Shown: positions 17,610-26,194 of the stretch, in pieces
Layout: each line of letters opens with the position of its first letter
How positions within the stretch are numbered: position 1 is the stretch's first letter
DNA from: an uncultured Bacteroides sp.
GTDB taxonomy: Bacteria; Bacteroidota; Bacteroidia; Bacteroidales; Bacteroidaceae
DNA: 64,000 bases
Reading direction: 5' to 3'
Assembly: GCF_959029255.1 (NCBI RefSeq)
Contig: NZ_CAUFUE010000012.1
Coordinates: forward strand, 78,452 to 142,451
Program-made: the position numbers and the translations under genes
The notes under the pieces: generated by a model
Databases searched by the model: none
What the model was told of the DNA's origin: nothing
What the model saw: only the letters and a program-made list of their open reading frames with translations

Positions 17610-19508
17610 ATGAGAAAGAAATTTCGTTTTTTAATTGCTCTGGTCTTAATAGGGCAACTGACCGCATGCGATTATCTGGATATTGTGCCTGATGAACGTG
17701 CACAAGAGTCCGACACTTGGAAAACTCCGACTATTATGAAAGGATATTTGTATTCTTGTTACGGGTATATGCCGAATAGCAGGAATTATCCTGGTTCATA
17801 TTGGTTGCCGGAGGAAATGACTGCCGTAACCAAAGAAGAATTTACAAAATTTAAATATGGGAATTATAGCCCTTCTTCATTGTCTTTTACTAGTAATACA
17901 TGGGGAAATATATGGAATGGTATACATCAGTGTTATATGTTCCAAAAAGCTTTGGCTCAATGTACTTCTGTGGATGTTAGCGAAGAAACCAAAAAACTCT
18001 ATAAGGCGGAATCTGATTTCTTGATTGGCTATTTTCATTTTTTGTCGCTTCGTTCTTATGGACCGACGATGATAATGCGAGGAGTGATAAATCAAAACTC
18101 TCCTATTGAAGAGTTTCCAGAACGAAGTAGCTACGATGAAGTGGTGGAATTTATCAATGGAAAGTTGGATGAGGCAATCTCAGGATTACCTGATACTCAA
18201 AATGGTGATGATTATGGACGTGCTACTCGTTTGACGGCATTGGCTCTAAAGTCGAGAATGTATCTGTATGCGGCTTCTCCATTGTTCAACGGAAACTCCG
18301 AAATGTATAGTGATTTTAAGAGTAAACTTGATGGTAGACCATTGATTGCGCAAGAATTCAGTATAGAAAAATGGCAGAAAAGTGCCGATATTACTGAGAA
18401 TGCCATTAGCGAGATAGAAAAGTGTGGTTTTCATCTTTATTCGGATATAGAAGCTGGTGAACCCAATGATGACAAACCGGGACTGCCGAATAAAGCTCAA
18501 AGGCGTCTTCGCTACACTATTCTTGACTTTAATAACAATCCGGAAATAATTTGGGCAGATACACGGAAAGATGATTATTATGGTATCCAGAGGCGTACAG
18601 CACCCCGTCAAACATCTGGTTCTAAAAAAGGCGGAATCAGTTGTGTCATTTGTCCTACGCTTCAGTCTGTGGAGGCTTTCTATACCAAGAATGGACTTCC
18701 AATAGATCAGGATAAAACATACAATTATGATGATCGCTATACCTATATTACTGCTCCCGAAAATTGTGATGGGAATAATTATGGTACACCCACCGGCAAG
18801 GTAATGCGCTTAAATACGGATCGTGAACCTCGTTTTTATGCTTGGGTAGGTTATCATAACGGATATTTTGAACAATCCAAGTATAATGATAAAGATACAG
18901 GTAATGGTAAACCGGCAAAGAGAGCAGTACTCCTGAAAATGTTGAAAACCGATGAACATGGACGTGGAAACCGTGATGGTCAGGAATATTCTATTTCAGG
19001 ATTTGCCAATAAGAAATGGTCACATCCCCGTTTCAGTGGGGATTTAATAGAGTATCCATGTTGTTTGTTTCGTTTGGGTGAACTCTATTTGAATTATGCG
19101 GAAGCTTTAGTGGAATTAAACCGTTTGGATGAGGCTAAAGTTTATTTGGACAAGATACGTATTCGTGCCGGAATTCCCTCTGTTGACGATGCATGGGATA
19201 ACTATTCCACCAATCCGGGTTATCAAAATACACAGGAAGGCATGCGGGAGATTGTACGTAGGGAACGTATGAACGAACTCTATTTTGAAGGACACATGTT
19301 CTTTGATATTCGCCGTTGGAAGGTGGCTGAAAAGTATGAAGGTATGCCAGATAGAGGATTGAATACTTTGGCTACCAAGGTCGAGGATTTTATACCGGAA
19401 GATCTTAATTTGATACGTAACTTTCATAAAGGACAGTATTTGATGCCGATTCCGCAAAATGAAACCAATAAGGTACCTCATATTGTACAAAACCCTTATT
19501 ATAACTAG
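17610..19508 (+). CDS. SusD-like surface glycan-binding lipoprotein (PUL 1)
   Basis: A 632-residue RagB/SusD lipoprotein that forms the lid on the SusC channel and binds the glycan. The lipobox LTAC is followed by DYLDIVPDE, the standard SusD start. Tetratricopeptide-like helices follow (KAESDFLIGYFHFLSLRSYGP, LTALALKSRMYLYAASPLFN), and the C-terminus has YPCCLFRLGELYLNYAEALVELN and RRERMNELYFEGHMFFDIRRWK, both highly conserved. It is co-transcribed with susC (9-base gap). A strong hairpin at 19527-19560 separates it from the enzyme genes. Confidence 0.95.
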   Translation: MRKKFRFLIALVLIGQLTACDYLDIVPDERAQESDTWKTPTIMKGYLYSCYGYMPNSRNYPGSYWLPEEMTAVTKEEFTKFKYGNYSPSSLSFTSNTWGNIWNGIHQCYMFQKALAQCTSVDVSEETKKLYKAESDFLIGYFHFLSLRSYGPTMIMRGVINQNSPIEEFPERSSYDEVVEFINGKLDEAISGLPDTQNGDDYGRATRLTALALKSRMYLYAASPLFNGNSEMYSDFKSKLDGRPLIAQEFSIEKWQKSADITENAISEIEKCGFHLYSDIEAGEPNDDKPGLPNKAQRRLRYTILDFNNNPEIIWADTRKDDYYGIQRRTAPRQTSGSKKGGISCVICPTLQSVEAFYTKNGLPIDQDKTYNYDDRYTYITAPENCDGNNYGTPTGKVMRLNTDREPRFYAWVGYHNGYFEQSKYNDKDTGNGKPAKRAVLLKMLKTDEHGRGNRDGQEYSISGFANKKWSHPRFSGDLIEYPCCLFRLGELYLNYAEALVELNRLDEAKVYLDKIRIRAGIPSVDDAWDNYSTNPGYQNTQEGMREIVRRERMNELYFEGHMFFDIRRWKVAEKYEGMPDRGLNTLATKVEDFIPEDLNLIRNFHKGQYLMPIPQNETNKVPHIVQNPYYN

Positions 19509-19526
19509 ATTTGTAATCTATAATTG

Positions 19527-19560
19527 TTCCGGACTGCTATTTTATAATAGTAGTTTGGAA
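19527..19560 (+). repeat. 15-bp hairpin between susD and the M60 peptidase gene
   Basis: TTCCGGACTGCTATT (19527-19541), loop TTAT, then AATAGTAGTTTGGAA (19546-19560) form a fully paired RNA stem, counting three G-U pairs. No T-run follows, so it may be an mRNA-stabilising or attenuating structure that keeps susCD expression above the downstream enzymes. Confidence 0.5.
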
Positions 19561-19581
19561 TGATTATAATTAAGTAATACT

Positions 19582-21111
19582 ATGAATATATTTAAAGCAT
19601 TATCAATAGCGGTTTTATGTTGTATTAACATAGGAATTCATGCCCAGGAAACTTATTCTACGCAAGCGATTACCAAAGACTTGAACTATTTTACAGATTG
19701 GACTGGCGGAACTTTAGAGAAAGGTTTCAATAACAAGCAATTGAAAAAATTTAGTAGCCCATTAATGAAACAGTTAGCTACTCAATTAGCTCAAGGTACT
19801 TATCAGTCTCAATACTTATTACAATCTTATAAACCTATTGCTTCCAATCAACAATTACAGAAGCAACTGAAATTGTTTGATGGATTTAGTCGCTACGAAA
19901 ATATTACGGGTGTTTATTTGGAACAAGGAGAGAACGTGGTATTAGTGGGCGATTTGCACGGACGTACGGTTGGTTTGCTCATTCCTGATTGGATGCGTCA
20001 GCCCACTCCGGGATATAAACCGACTAAAGACCCTGAAGGCTGGGGATTGAAGAGGCAAGATATAGCCTTACACGAAGGTGTCAACGTAATTTATGTCAAG
20101 AAAGCGGGAAATGTATATTTGGACTATTATGCGGATGACCCGGATACGGCTCCTCAAGTCACCATTCATTTTGTCACAGGGAAAGCGAATGGCTATTTCG
20201 ATTCAAGTATACATAATGAAGAAGATTGGAAACGCTTATTGGATAATGCTGTCAGCCCCATTTTGGACGTAAAGACCAAATATATGCAACTTGCTTATCC
20301 GGTCGCCTATCTCAAGAAGTTTGCTTATGGGCAGGGAAAAGAATTGGCGGAAAACTATGATAAAATCATGCAGGCACAGTACGACTTTTCGGGTGCCACG
20401 AAATATAATCGTATTCCTGATAAACGCATCCTTGCACGTGTGAACTATAATTATTTTATGTTCCGTGACGGTGACGGGGTGGCCTTTGAAGGAACAGACA
20501 ACACTATGAAAGCAGCCATCAGTTCGGCTGTAATCACCGATTGGGGAATACATCATGAAATAGGGCATGTCATGCAGATGCGGCCTCAACTCACTTGGGG
20601 TGGAATGACCGAAGTGAGTAACAATCTTTTCTCCATGTATGGCACCATGAGCCTTGGCGCTCCCAGTCGGTTGAGTAACCGCCATATATATGAAGTAGCT
20701 TTTGAGAAGGTGCTTGATGCTCCTGAAAAGAGTTTTATTATGTGTGTTAATGATCCTTTCCACAAGTTGATACCATTCTGGCAATTGCAAATCTATGCCG
20801 TGGATAAAGGTTATAAAGACTTTTATGCCGACTTGATGGAGCACATGCGGACACATCCCCATAAAGGAACGGGAAATGAATCCATCAATAATATGTATGA
20901 ATTCATAAAACTCTGTTGCGACTATCTGAGAACGGATCTGACAGAGTTCTTTGATGCTTGGGGATTTTTTGAAGTCGGTACGTTTAATGTGGGGGACTAT
21001 GGTAATTATGTTTTCAGAATCACTCCTGAAATGGTAGAGGATACTAAAAAATACATTGTATCCAAGAATTATCCGAAGCCGGAAAAGGATATTACCCGCT
21101 TAACTGATTAG
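19582..21111 (+). CDS. M60 family (enhancin-like) zinc metallopeptidase
   Basis: A 509-residue secreted metallopeptidase. After a signal peptide (cleavage near GIHAQ), residues about 60-210 form the M60 N-terminal beta-sandwich (GVYLEQGENVVLVGDLHG). The catalytic motif is His325-Glu326-Ile-Gly-His329 in HHEIGHVMQM, followed by GGMTEVSNNLFSMY, whose Glu is the probable third zinc ligand or conserved partner. Characterised M60 enzymes of gut bacteria cleave glycoproteins next to O-glycans. It sits 73 bases after susD and 27 bases before the lyase-like gene, so the locus attacks protein-bound glycan. No carbohydrate-binding module is seen. Confidence 0.88.
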   Translation: MNIFKALSIAVLCCINIGIHAQETYSTQAITKDLNYFTDWTGGTLEKGFNNKQLKKFSSPLMKQLATQLAQGTYQSQYLLQSYKPIASNQQLQKQLKLFDGFSRYENITGVYLEQGENVVLVGDLHGRTVGLLIPDWMRQPTPGYKPTKDPEGWGLKRQDIALHEGVNVIYVKKAGNVYLDYYADDPDTAPQVTIHFVTGKANGYFDSSIHNEEDWKRLLDNAVSPILDVKTKYMQLAYPVAYLKKFAYGQGKELAENYDKIMQAQYDFSGATKYNRIPDKRILARVNYNYFMFRDGDGVAFEGTDNTMKAAISSAVITDWGIHHEIGHVMQMRPQLTWGGMTEVSNNLFSMYGTMSLGAPSRLSNRHIYEVAFEKVLDAPEKSFIMCVNDPFHKLIPFWQLQIYAVDKGYKDFYADLMEHMRTHPHKGTGNESINNMYEFIKLCCDYLRTDLTEFFDAWGFFEVGTFNVGDYGNYVFRITPEMVEDTKKYIVSKNYPKPEKDITRLTD

Positions 21112-21138
21112 TAGAAAATACCTTAATCAACTATCAAT

Positions 21139-24081
21139 ATGAAGAAACCTGTTTTCTTAACAATCAACATGAGCAGAAGCATTATGCTTCTGTTCATGTT
21201 ACTTTTTGCCTGTAACGCGTGGGGACAGCAAAAATGGTTGCCTGAACACCCTCGTTTGTTATTTACCAAATCCGAAACTTCTGTGGTGAAACAGCTTATA
21301 AAGACGGAATCGCTTGCCGATAAGTTGTCTTTATTTTTAAAGGTGAAAGCTGATTCCATCATTCAATTGGGGCAACTTCCTTATCAGATGGATAAATATG
21401 GGAATATGCTGTACACATCAAGGGCATACGTTTTCCGTCTTGGTACTTTATCATTGGCATATCGCATTTATGGCGACCGGAAATATTTAGATGCCGTTAA
21501 TCGTACCCTTTTATGGGTGTGTAATTATCCGGATTGGGATCCGAAGCACTATCTGGATACGGCGGAAATGACAACTGCCGTAGCCATAGCTTATGACTGG
21601 TTATATCATGCACTTCCGCAAACTACCAAGAACATTGTGAAGAAGTGTCTTTACAAGAATGCTCTGTCTGTTGTGCTATGCGAGTATGAAAAAGGAGGAT
21701 CGGGAAGTTGGGCGAAACGTGAAACCAATTGGAATATAGTGTGCAACACCGGTATGGTTTTAGGTGCGTTGGCTGTAGCGGAGGACTATCCGCAAGAAGC
21801 GAATATTATTTTGAAAAATGCGGCTGGATATATGCCTAACTGTCTGAAGCACTTTGCACCGGATGGAGTGTGTTATGAAGGTCCTGCCTACTGGGGGTAT
21901 ACCAATAGTTATCTTTCACTCTATCTGAAAGCTGTGACCGATAATGGAGGGGATGGCGGTAAGATAGGACAGTTGCCGGGTATATCTCGAACTGCTTTGT
22001 TCTATAAGCGTTCTCTTACTCCTTCGGGGCAGAGGTTTAATTTTGGGAATGCTTCACCGGAGGAGATACTGAATACACCCGCTTTCTTTTTCTTTAGCAA
22101 GGCATACCGGCAACCGGAAATAGCAAGTTGGTTTAGGAGGGAAGTGTCTCGTACCATTGAGCGGGATTTGGGATTGCACCAACTGTTTTTTCTTGCTTTG
22201 CCTTGGTTCGATGCGGCAGCAGAGGGAGCGAGTACCATCGTCCCTGCCTTGGAAGTCTATCATAACTCAATCAATGACTTGATGGTTTTCAATGGAAATG
22301 GAAATAAAAAAGGTTCTCTTTTTCTGATAGCTAAAGGTGGACAACCCAATCAGGCACATCAACAAATGGATTGCGGCACTTTCATTGTAGAGAGTGACAG
22401 TGTATGCTGGACAGAAGATTTGGGTGCGGATGATTATGACTTACCGGGCTTTTGGGATTCTAGGCCCGGAGGACAACGTTGGAAATATTTCCGTAACAAT
22501 AATTTGTCACACAATACAATCAATATAGACCACCGGTTACAATATGCTAATGGTAGAGCTTTTGTTTGTGAAGAAAAAACGGATATCACTCAACCGTTTG
22601 TCAAACTGGATATGACTTCTTTATACAAAGAACAAGCTAAATCCCTATATCGCAAATTTACTTTGCTTGATGATAAAACTATTGAAGTGGAAGATGACGT
22701 CACTTTGCTTGATGCAAAATCTACCCTTTCGTGGATGGTGGCTACTAAGGCGGATGTGACCATAGATGGTGACAAGGCTTGCCTTACTCGTGACGGCAAG
22801 CGCTTCTACATGAAAATAATCGCTCCTGCACAAGCTGAATTCAAAGCTTATCCCGCCAAGAATACTTTTAAAGGTGAAAAAGCAATTTCCGGAGTCACCA
22901 TGCTCGAAGCCGAATGTTCCTTGAAGAACAGGGAAGGAAAAGTAGTTGTTCGGATGAGCAGTGAAGTTTCAAACTTGCAACCTTTCTCTATTAGTCATGG
23001 ACCTTATCTGCAAGAAGTAACGTCAACAGGGGCAACCTTTGTCTTTCAAACTTCTGCTCCCTCTTTTTCTTCCATTGAACTGAAAAAGGAGGGAAGTGAC
23101 TTATCCGCCTATTATGCACACTCAGAACATGGATTGAAAGCTGCGAACGAAACCTTCTTTTCGGTACGTGCCGATGATTTACTACCCAATACTGTTTATC
23201 AGTATCGCATCCACTCAAAAGAAATGAAATCTTTTCAAGCTTACAAGGTAGAGTTTCGTGACAGTATTGTTTCCCGGTGGTATACATTCCGTACTGTCAA
23301 TCCTAAGCAGAAAGGTGGTTCTATTTTCATAACGAGTGATATGCATAGCGACCCCGGTCGGTTGAAGAACCTTTTGAATTTATGTGACTATAAAACTTGT
23401 ACCTCTTTTTTCTATGCGGGTGATATGATGAATTATATGAAACGGGATGGCGAACATCCTTTTACCTCATTTATAGATGCCAGTGTGGATTTGTTTGCCT
23501 CGTCTGTGCCTTTTGAACTGGTGCGGGGAAACCATGAAACGCGCGGTGATATGGCACGCATCTTTCCCTCTTTCTTTCCTAAAAAAGATGGGAAAATTTA
23601 CGGTTCTTATCTGTTGGGAGATGTGATGGTCATCATGTTGGATAGCGGGGAAGACAAAGCCGAAAACCATTGGGTATATGCTGGTTTGACGGACTTCGAC
23701 GCTTATCGTACGGAACAAGCCGAATGGCTGGAGCAGGTAGTAAAGAGCAAGGAATACAAAAAGGCAAAATATAAGATTGTCATTTCACATTTTCCTTTGG
23801 TTATGGACGAAAAGTGGCAGCAGGAAAACACTTGGTATGGTTGGGAGGATGCCTGTCGGAAGTTTCTTCCGGTTCTGAATAAGGCCGATGTCGACTTGGT
23901 GGTATCAGGGCACACGCATCGTTTTTTCTATCACGAGAAAGAAGTGGCAGGTAATAAATTCCCCGTTTTAGAACAAGGAGCTGTATGTGCCACTCGTTTG
24001 GATTTGGAAGGTGGATGTGTGAAAATCAAAGTAGTGGATACCAAAGGAAAGATATTATTTGAAAAAAAACTGTCCAAATAA
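21139..24081 (+). CDS. Fusion of heparinase II/III-like lyase and purple-acid-phosphatase-like metallophosphoesterase
   Basis: A 980-residue secreted two-enzyme protein. Residues about 35-370 form an (alpha/alpha) toroid of the heparinase II/III type (HPRLLFTKSE, AIAYDWLYHAL, RETNWNIVCNTGM near 198, DGVCYEGPAYWGYTNSY). Residues about 375-620 form the heparinase II/III beta-sandwich with His458 in LSHNTINID. Residues about 625-715 are a fibronectin-like domain (GPYLQEVTSTGATFVFQ), and about 720-980 a metallophosphoesterase with Asp734/His736 (SDMHSD), GDMMNY near 762, RGNHETRGD near 797 and SGHTHRF near 923. All metal-ligand motifs appear intact. The lyase would leave the 4,5-unsaturated uronide that GH88 removes. 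The phosphoesterase half is unusual for a PUL lyase. Confidence 0.87.
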   Translation: MKKPVFLTINMSRSIMLLFMLLFACNAWGQQKWLPEHPRLLFTKSETSVVKQLIKTESLADKLSLFLKVKADSIIQLGQLPYQMDKYGNMLYTSRAYVFRLGTLSLAYRIYGDRKYLDAVNRTLLWVCNYPDWDPKHYLDTAEMTTAVAIAYDWLYHALPQTTKNIVKKCLYKNALSVVLCEYEKGGSGSWAKRETNWNIVCNTGMVLGALAVAEDYPQEANIILKNAAGYMPNCLKHFAPDGVCYEGPAYWGYTNSYLSLYLKAVTDNGGDGGKIGQLPGISRTALFYKRSLTPSGQRFNFGNASPEEILNTPAFFFFSKAYRQPEIASWFRREVSRTIERDLGLHQLFFLALPWFDAAAEGASTIVPALEVYHNSINDLMVFNGNGNKKGSLFLIAKGGQPNQAHQQMDCGTFIVESDSVCWTEDLGADDYDLPGFWDSRPGGQRWKYFRNNNLSHNTINIDHRLQYANGRAFVCEEKTDITQPFVKLDMTSLYKEQAKSLYRKFTLLDDKTIEVEDDVTLLDAKSTLSWMVATKADVTIDGDKACLTRDGKRFYMKIIAPAQAEFKAYPAKNTFKGEKAISGVTMLEAECSLKNREGKVVVRMSSEVSNLQPFSISHGPYLQEVTSTGATFVFQTSAPSFSSIELKKEGSDLSAYYAHSEHGLKAANETFFSVRADDLLPNTVYQYRIHSKEMKSFQAYKVEFRDSIVSRWYTFRTVNPKQKGGSIFITSDMHSDPGRLKNLLNLCDYKTCTSFFYAGDMMNYMKRDGEHPFTSFIDASVDLFASSVPFELVRGNHETRGDMARIFPSFFPKKDGKIYGSYLLGDVMVIMLDSGEDKAENHWVYAGLTDFDAYRTEQAEWLEQVVKSKEYKKAKYKIVISHFPLVMDEKWQQENTWYGWEDACRKFLPVLNKADVDLVVSGHTHRFFYHEKEVAGNKFPVLEQGAVCATRLDLEGGCVKIKVVDTKGKILFEKKLSK

Positions 24082-24106
24082 ATATTATTATCATACTTAG
24101 GATATC

Positions 24107-25021
24107 ATGAATAGATTGCAAAAACGTTTTTTTGTTCTGGATATTTGTATCGCGGGGCTGTTGTGCTCATGTGCTACTCAGCCATCGGACGGTGTGCAGA
24201 CCGATTCGTACGGTACACACTGGAAGTGGCGAAAAGACACTATTGTCGTTGAAACTCCCGAACGTCCTACCGGTCAAAAGAGTGTCATAGGCATGGCCGT
24301 GCCTGCGATGGAAATTGTCCGTGTGGGGTTTGTGGGGTTGGGAGTACATGGTGTTGATGCCGTCAAACGATTCACCTGTATTCCCGGTGTGCGGATTGTG
24401 GCGCTTTGTGACTACGGGCAAGAACGTGCAGACAGTTGCCTGAAGTATTTGCAAGATGCCTCCATGCCCCGTGCTGCCGTCTACTTCGGTGCGAAGAGCT
24501 ACGAACGGCTTTGCAAGCGTGACGATATTGACTTGGTTTATGTATCCGCCGACTGGCTGCATCATTTTCCGGTGCTCATGGGTGCTTTGGAAAACGGTAA
24601 AAATGTAGCGTTTGAACCTTCCTCGCACATAAGCTTGAAAGAATGTTGGAATTTGATTGACGTAAGTGAAAAGACCCGTAGGCATTGTATTCCCTTGGAT
24701 AGTTGCCATTGTGGTAGGGCCGAAGTAAATAACCGGCAAGCAAGTCGCTTGGTATATTGTTTGCGAAACGGTCTTCCACCGGATATGAATGTGTACCACT
24801 TGGCCGAACGTTTCTGTCTTGTTGAGCTAAAAAAGCTTTCTATGGACAATAACTCTGCTCCTGTAACTGTTCCCGATTTTACCCGTGGCGAATGGGGGAG
24901 GTTTAAACGTTGTAAACACGCTTATGCCGCCCCTGAAGAAGAAGCGGCCAGCATGGAGAAAGCCAAAGCGTTTACCGTTAAGTTGAAGGAACAAGGAACC
25001 AGAGAATGGGCGGCTGAATAA
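24107..25021 (+). CDS. Internally deleted GH109-like (Gfo/Idh/MocA) lipoprotein, probably inactive
   Basis: A 304-residue lipoprotein (lipobox LLCSC). Residues about 65-205 are the NAD-binding Rossmann domain of the GH109/Gfo-Idh-MocA type (EIVRVGFVGLGVHGVDAVKRF, PGVRIVALCD, CKRDDIDLVYVSADWLHH). The frame then jumps from HCIPLDSCHC to RLVYCLRNGLPPDMNVYHLAERFCLVEL and VPDFTRGEWG, which in GH109 enzymes are the last conserved blocks, normally about 200 residues further on. The central substrate-binding domain is therefore missing, deleted in frame near 24710-24750. GH109 enzymes are NAD-dependent alpha-N-acetylgalactosaminidases, which would fit beside an M60 O-glycopeptidase. It is the last gene of PUL 1, 25 bases after the lyase fusion. 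Confidence 0.8.
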   Translation: MNRLQKRFFVLDICIAGLLCSCATQPSDGVQTDSYGTHWKWRKDTIVVETPERPTGQKSVIGMAVPAMEIVRVGFVGLGVHGVDAVKRFTCIPGVRIVALCDYGQERADSCLKYLQDASMPRAAVYFGAKSYERLCKRDDIDLVYVSADWLHHFPVLMGALENGKNVAFEPSSHISLKECWNLIDVSEKTRRHCIPLDSCHCGRAEVNNRQASRLVYCLRNGLPPDMNVYHLAERFCLVELKKLSMDNNSAPVTVPDFTRGEWGRFKRCKHAYAAPEEEAASMEKAKAFTVKLKEQGTREWAAE

Positions 25022-25052
25022 ATTGATTAATCAAAAAAAGTTTTTCTTCGTT

Positions 25053-25118
25053 TTACCCTCATACCCTCATAAATCCTCTGTATCCATTTGTCTATCGGGA
25101 TTTGAGCTATGAGGGTAA
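25053..25118. repeat. TATGAGGGTAA half-sites, left of the HU/VirE cassette
   Basis: TTACCCTCATA (25053-25063) overlaps a second TACCCTCATA (25062-25071), and TATGAGGGTAA follows at 25108-25118. These are the same 11-mer, in both orientations, that builds the palindromes at 25129-25160 and 28301-28332. Confidence 0.55.
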
Positions 25119-25128
25119 CTTCGTTGGC

Positions 25129-25167
25129 AGCTATGAGGGTAAGCACTTACCCTCATAGCTGTTTTTT
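25129..25167 (+). repeat. Left border palindrome of the HU/VirE cassette; terminator-like
   Basis: AGCTATGAGGGTAAG (25129-25143), spacer CA, CTTACCCTCATAGCT (25146-25160): a perfect 15-base inverted repeat followed by GTTTTTT. On the plus strand it looks like an intrinsic terminator for PUL 1; its core is identical to the palindrome on the other side of the cassette. Confidence 0.65.
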
Positions 25168-25187
25168 GCAATATGGTGGTTAATCTG

Positions 25188-25808
25188 CTAATTATTACCG
25201 TAATACCCCTTTGCTGGTACGTAAATCGGTTGCATCAATCCACCCAGGTTTTCCAGTTTTCCTTCGCTGCGTAGGCGGCGGATGTGGCGCATGGCGGTAC
25301 TTCTTACCATTCCGCACAATTCTTGAAAGTCCGTTCTTCTCAGGAACTGGTGGGTTTTGAAGTAGTTCGTCAGCCTGCAGTCAATCTCTTCATCCGTCAA
25401 GTGCTTGAAGTTCAGGCTACCTTTCAGGCATTTCACTTTGAGCGTGCCGAACTCGCTCTTCAATGTCCGGTCTGCACGAAACTTGATGGCTTTCAGTTTC
25501 ACTTTCGTCAGTTTTCGTTTCGTCTCTGCGGTCACCGGTCCGGTGGAAGTCAGGCAAGGATAAAAGTAGCCGATGCCGTCCAGATGTACCTGTCTGCCTT
25601 CGGCGAGTTCTTCGCCCATGATGTGCGAAAGGGCATCGAGCGCGGCGGAGACATCGGTTTCTGTCAGCGAGCAACGTTCCTGGATGCGGCGGCGCAGTAC
25701 GTCGGTGCCTACGGAACCATTCAGCTTGATGCGCGGGTGCAGCGTCTTTTCTTTTCCTTGTTTGTCAGAGGACCTTGGGTCTTCATACCAGTCAAATAGT
25801 ATTGCCAT
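25188..25808 (-). CDS. HU-like DNA-binding protein with C-terminal extension
   Basis: A 206-residue cytoplasmic protein. Residues about 25-130 resemble the HU/IHF-like (HU-HIG) domain of Bacteroidetes: LHPRIKLNGSVGTDVLRRRI, ALDALSHIMGEELAEGRQVHLDGIGYFYPCL, and a basic arm (AETKRKLTKVKLKAIKFRAD). Residues about 145-206 (RRTDFQELCGMVRSTAMRHIRRLRSEGKLENLG) look like a winged helix. It is divergent from the VirE/VapE gene across 386 bases with several inverted repeats, the standard pairing for these families in Bacteroides. It may bind the flanking palindromes or regulate the cassette; this is inference. GC content of the cassette is visibly higher than in the PULs on both sides. Confidence 0.85.
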   Translation of the reverse strand: MAILFDWYEDPRSSDKQGKEKTLHPRIKLNGSVGTDVLRRRIQERCSLTETDVSAALDALSHIMGEELAEGRQVHLDGIGYFYPCLTSTGPVTAETKRKLTKVKLKAIKFRADRTLKSEFGTLKVKCLKGSLNFKHLTDEEIDCRLTNYFKTHQFLRRTDFQELCGMVRSTAMRHIRRLRSEGKLENLGGLMQPIYVPAKGYYGNN

Positions 25809-26194
25809 TGTTTTTGTTTTTTAAGTGCACGTTTGGTTTCAGTCCGGTCCTGATATGGAATGTATTAGAGCACGGGCTTCCTAATGTTTATCCCTTATGT
25901 TTCTTTTATTAAGGTCTTTAGTTTGTTATCAGCTAACAATTGTGAATAAATTTGTTCACACTAATGAATAAATTTGTTTACCTGAGATGGCTTATTTGTT
26001 CACTACAGTGAGCCTTTTATAAACATAAAGCAAAGATACGACAACCTAAGGGGATAAACAAATTAATCCCCTTCATTTATACAAATAAATAACGTCATTA
26101 ATTCGATGGAAAGCTTGCTTTCCGGGAGATTATGCCGTATCTTTACAAGAATTAATCAACACGCCAAAAAGGCAAAATAAAGGATAACGAACGA
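25809..26194. promoter_or_regulatory. Divergent control region of the HU/VirE cassette
   Basis: 386 bases without a gene. TGTGAATAAATTTGTTCACA (25941-25960) is a near-perfect 20-base palindrome. Its core recurs as GAATAAATTTGTTTAC (25966-25981), and TTATTTGTTCAC lies at 25992-26003, giving three TTTGTTYAC half-sites at 22-27 base spacing. AAGGGGAT (26048-26055) pairs with ATCCCCTT (26066-26073). This is the layout of an autoregulated divergent promoter or of a replication-initiator binding region. Confidence 0.5.
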
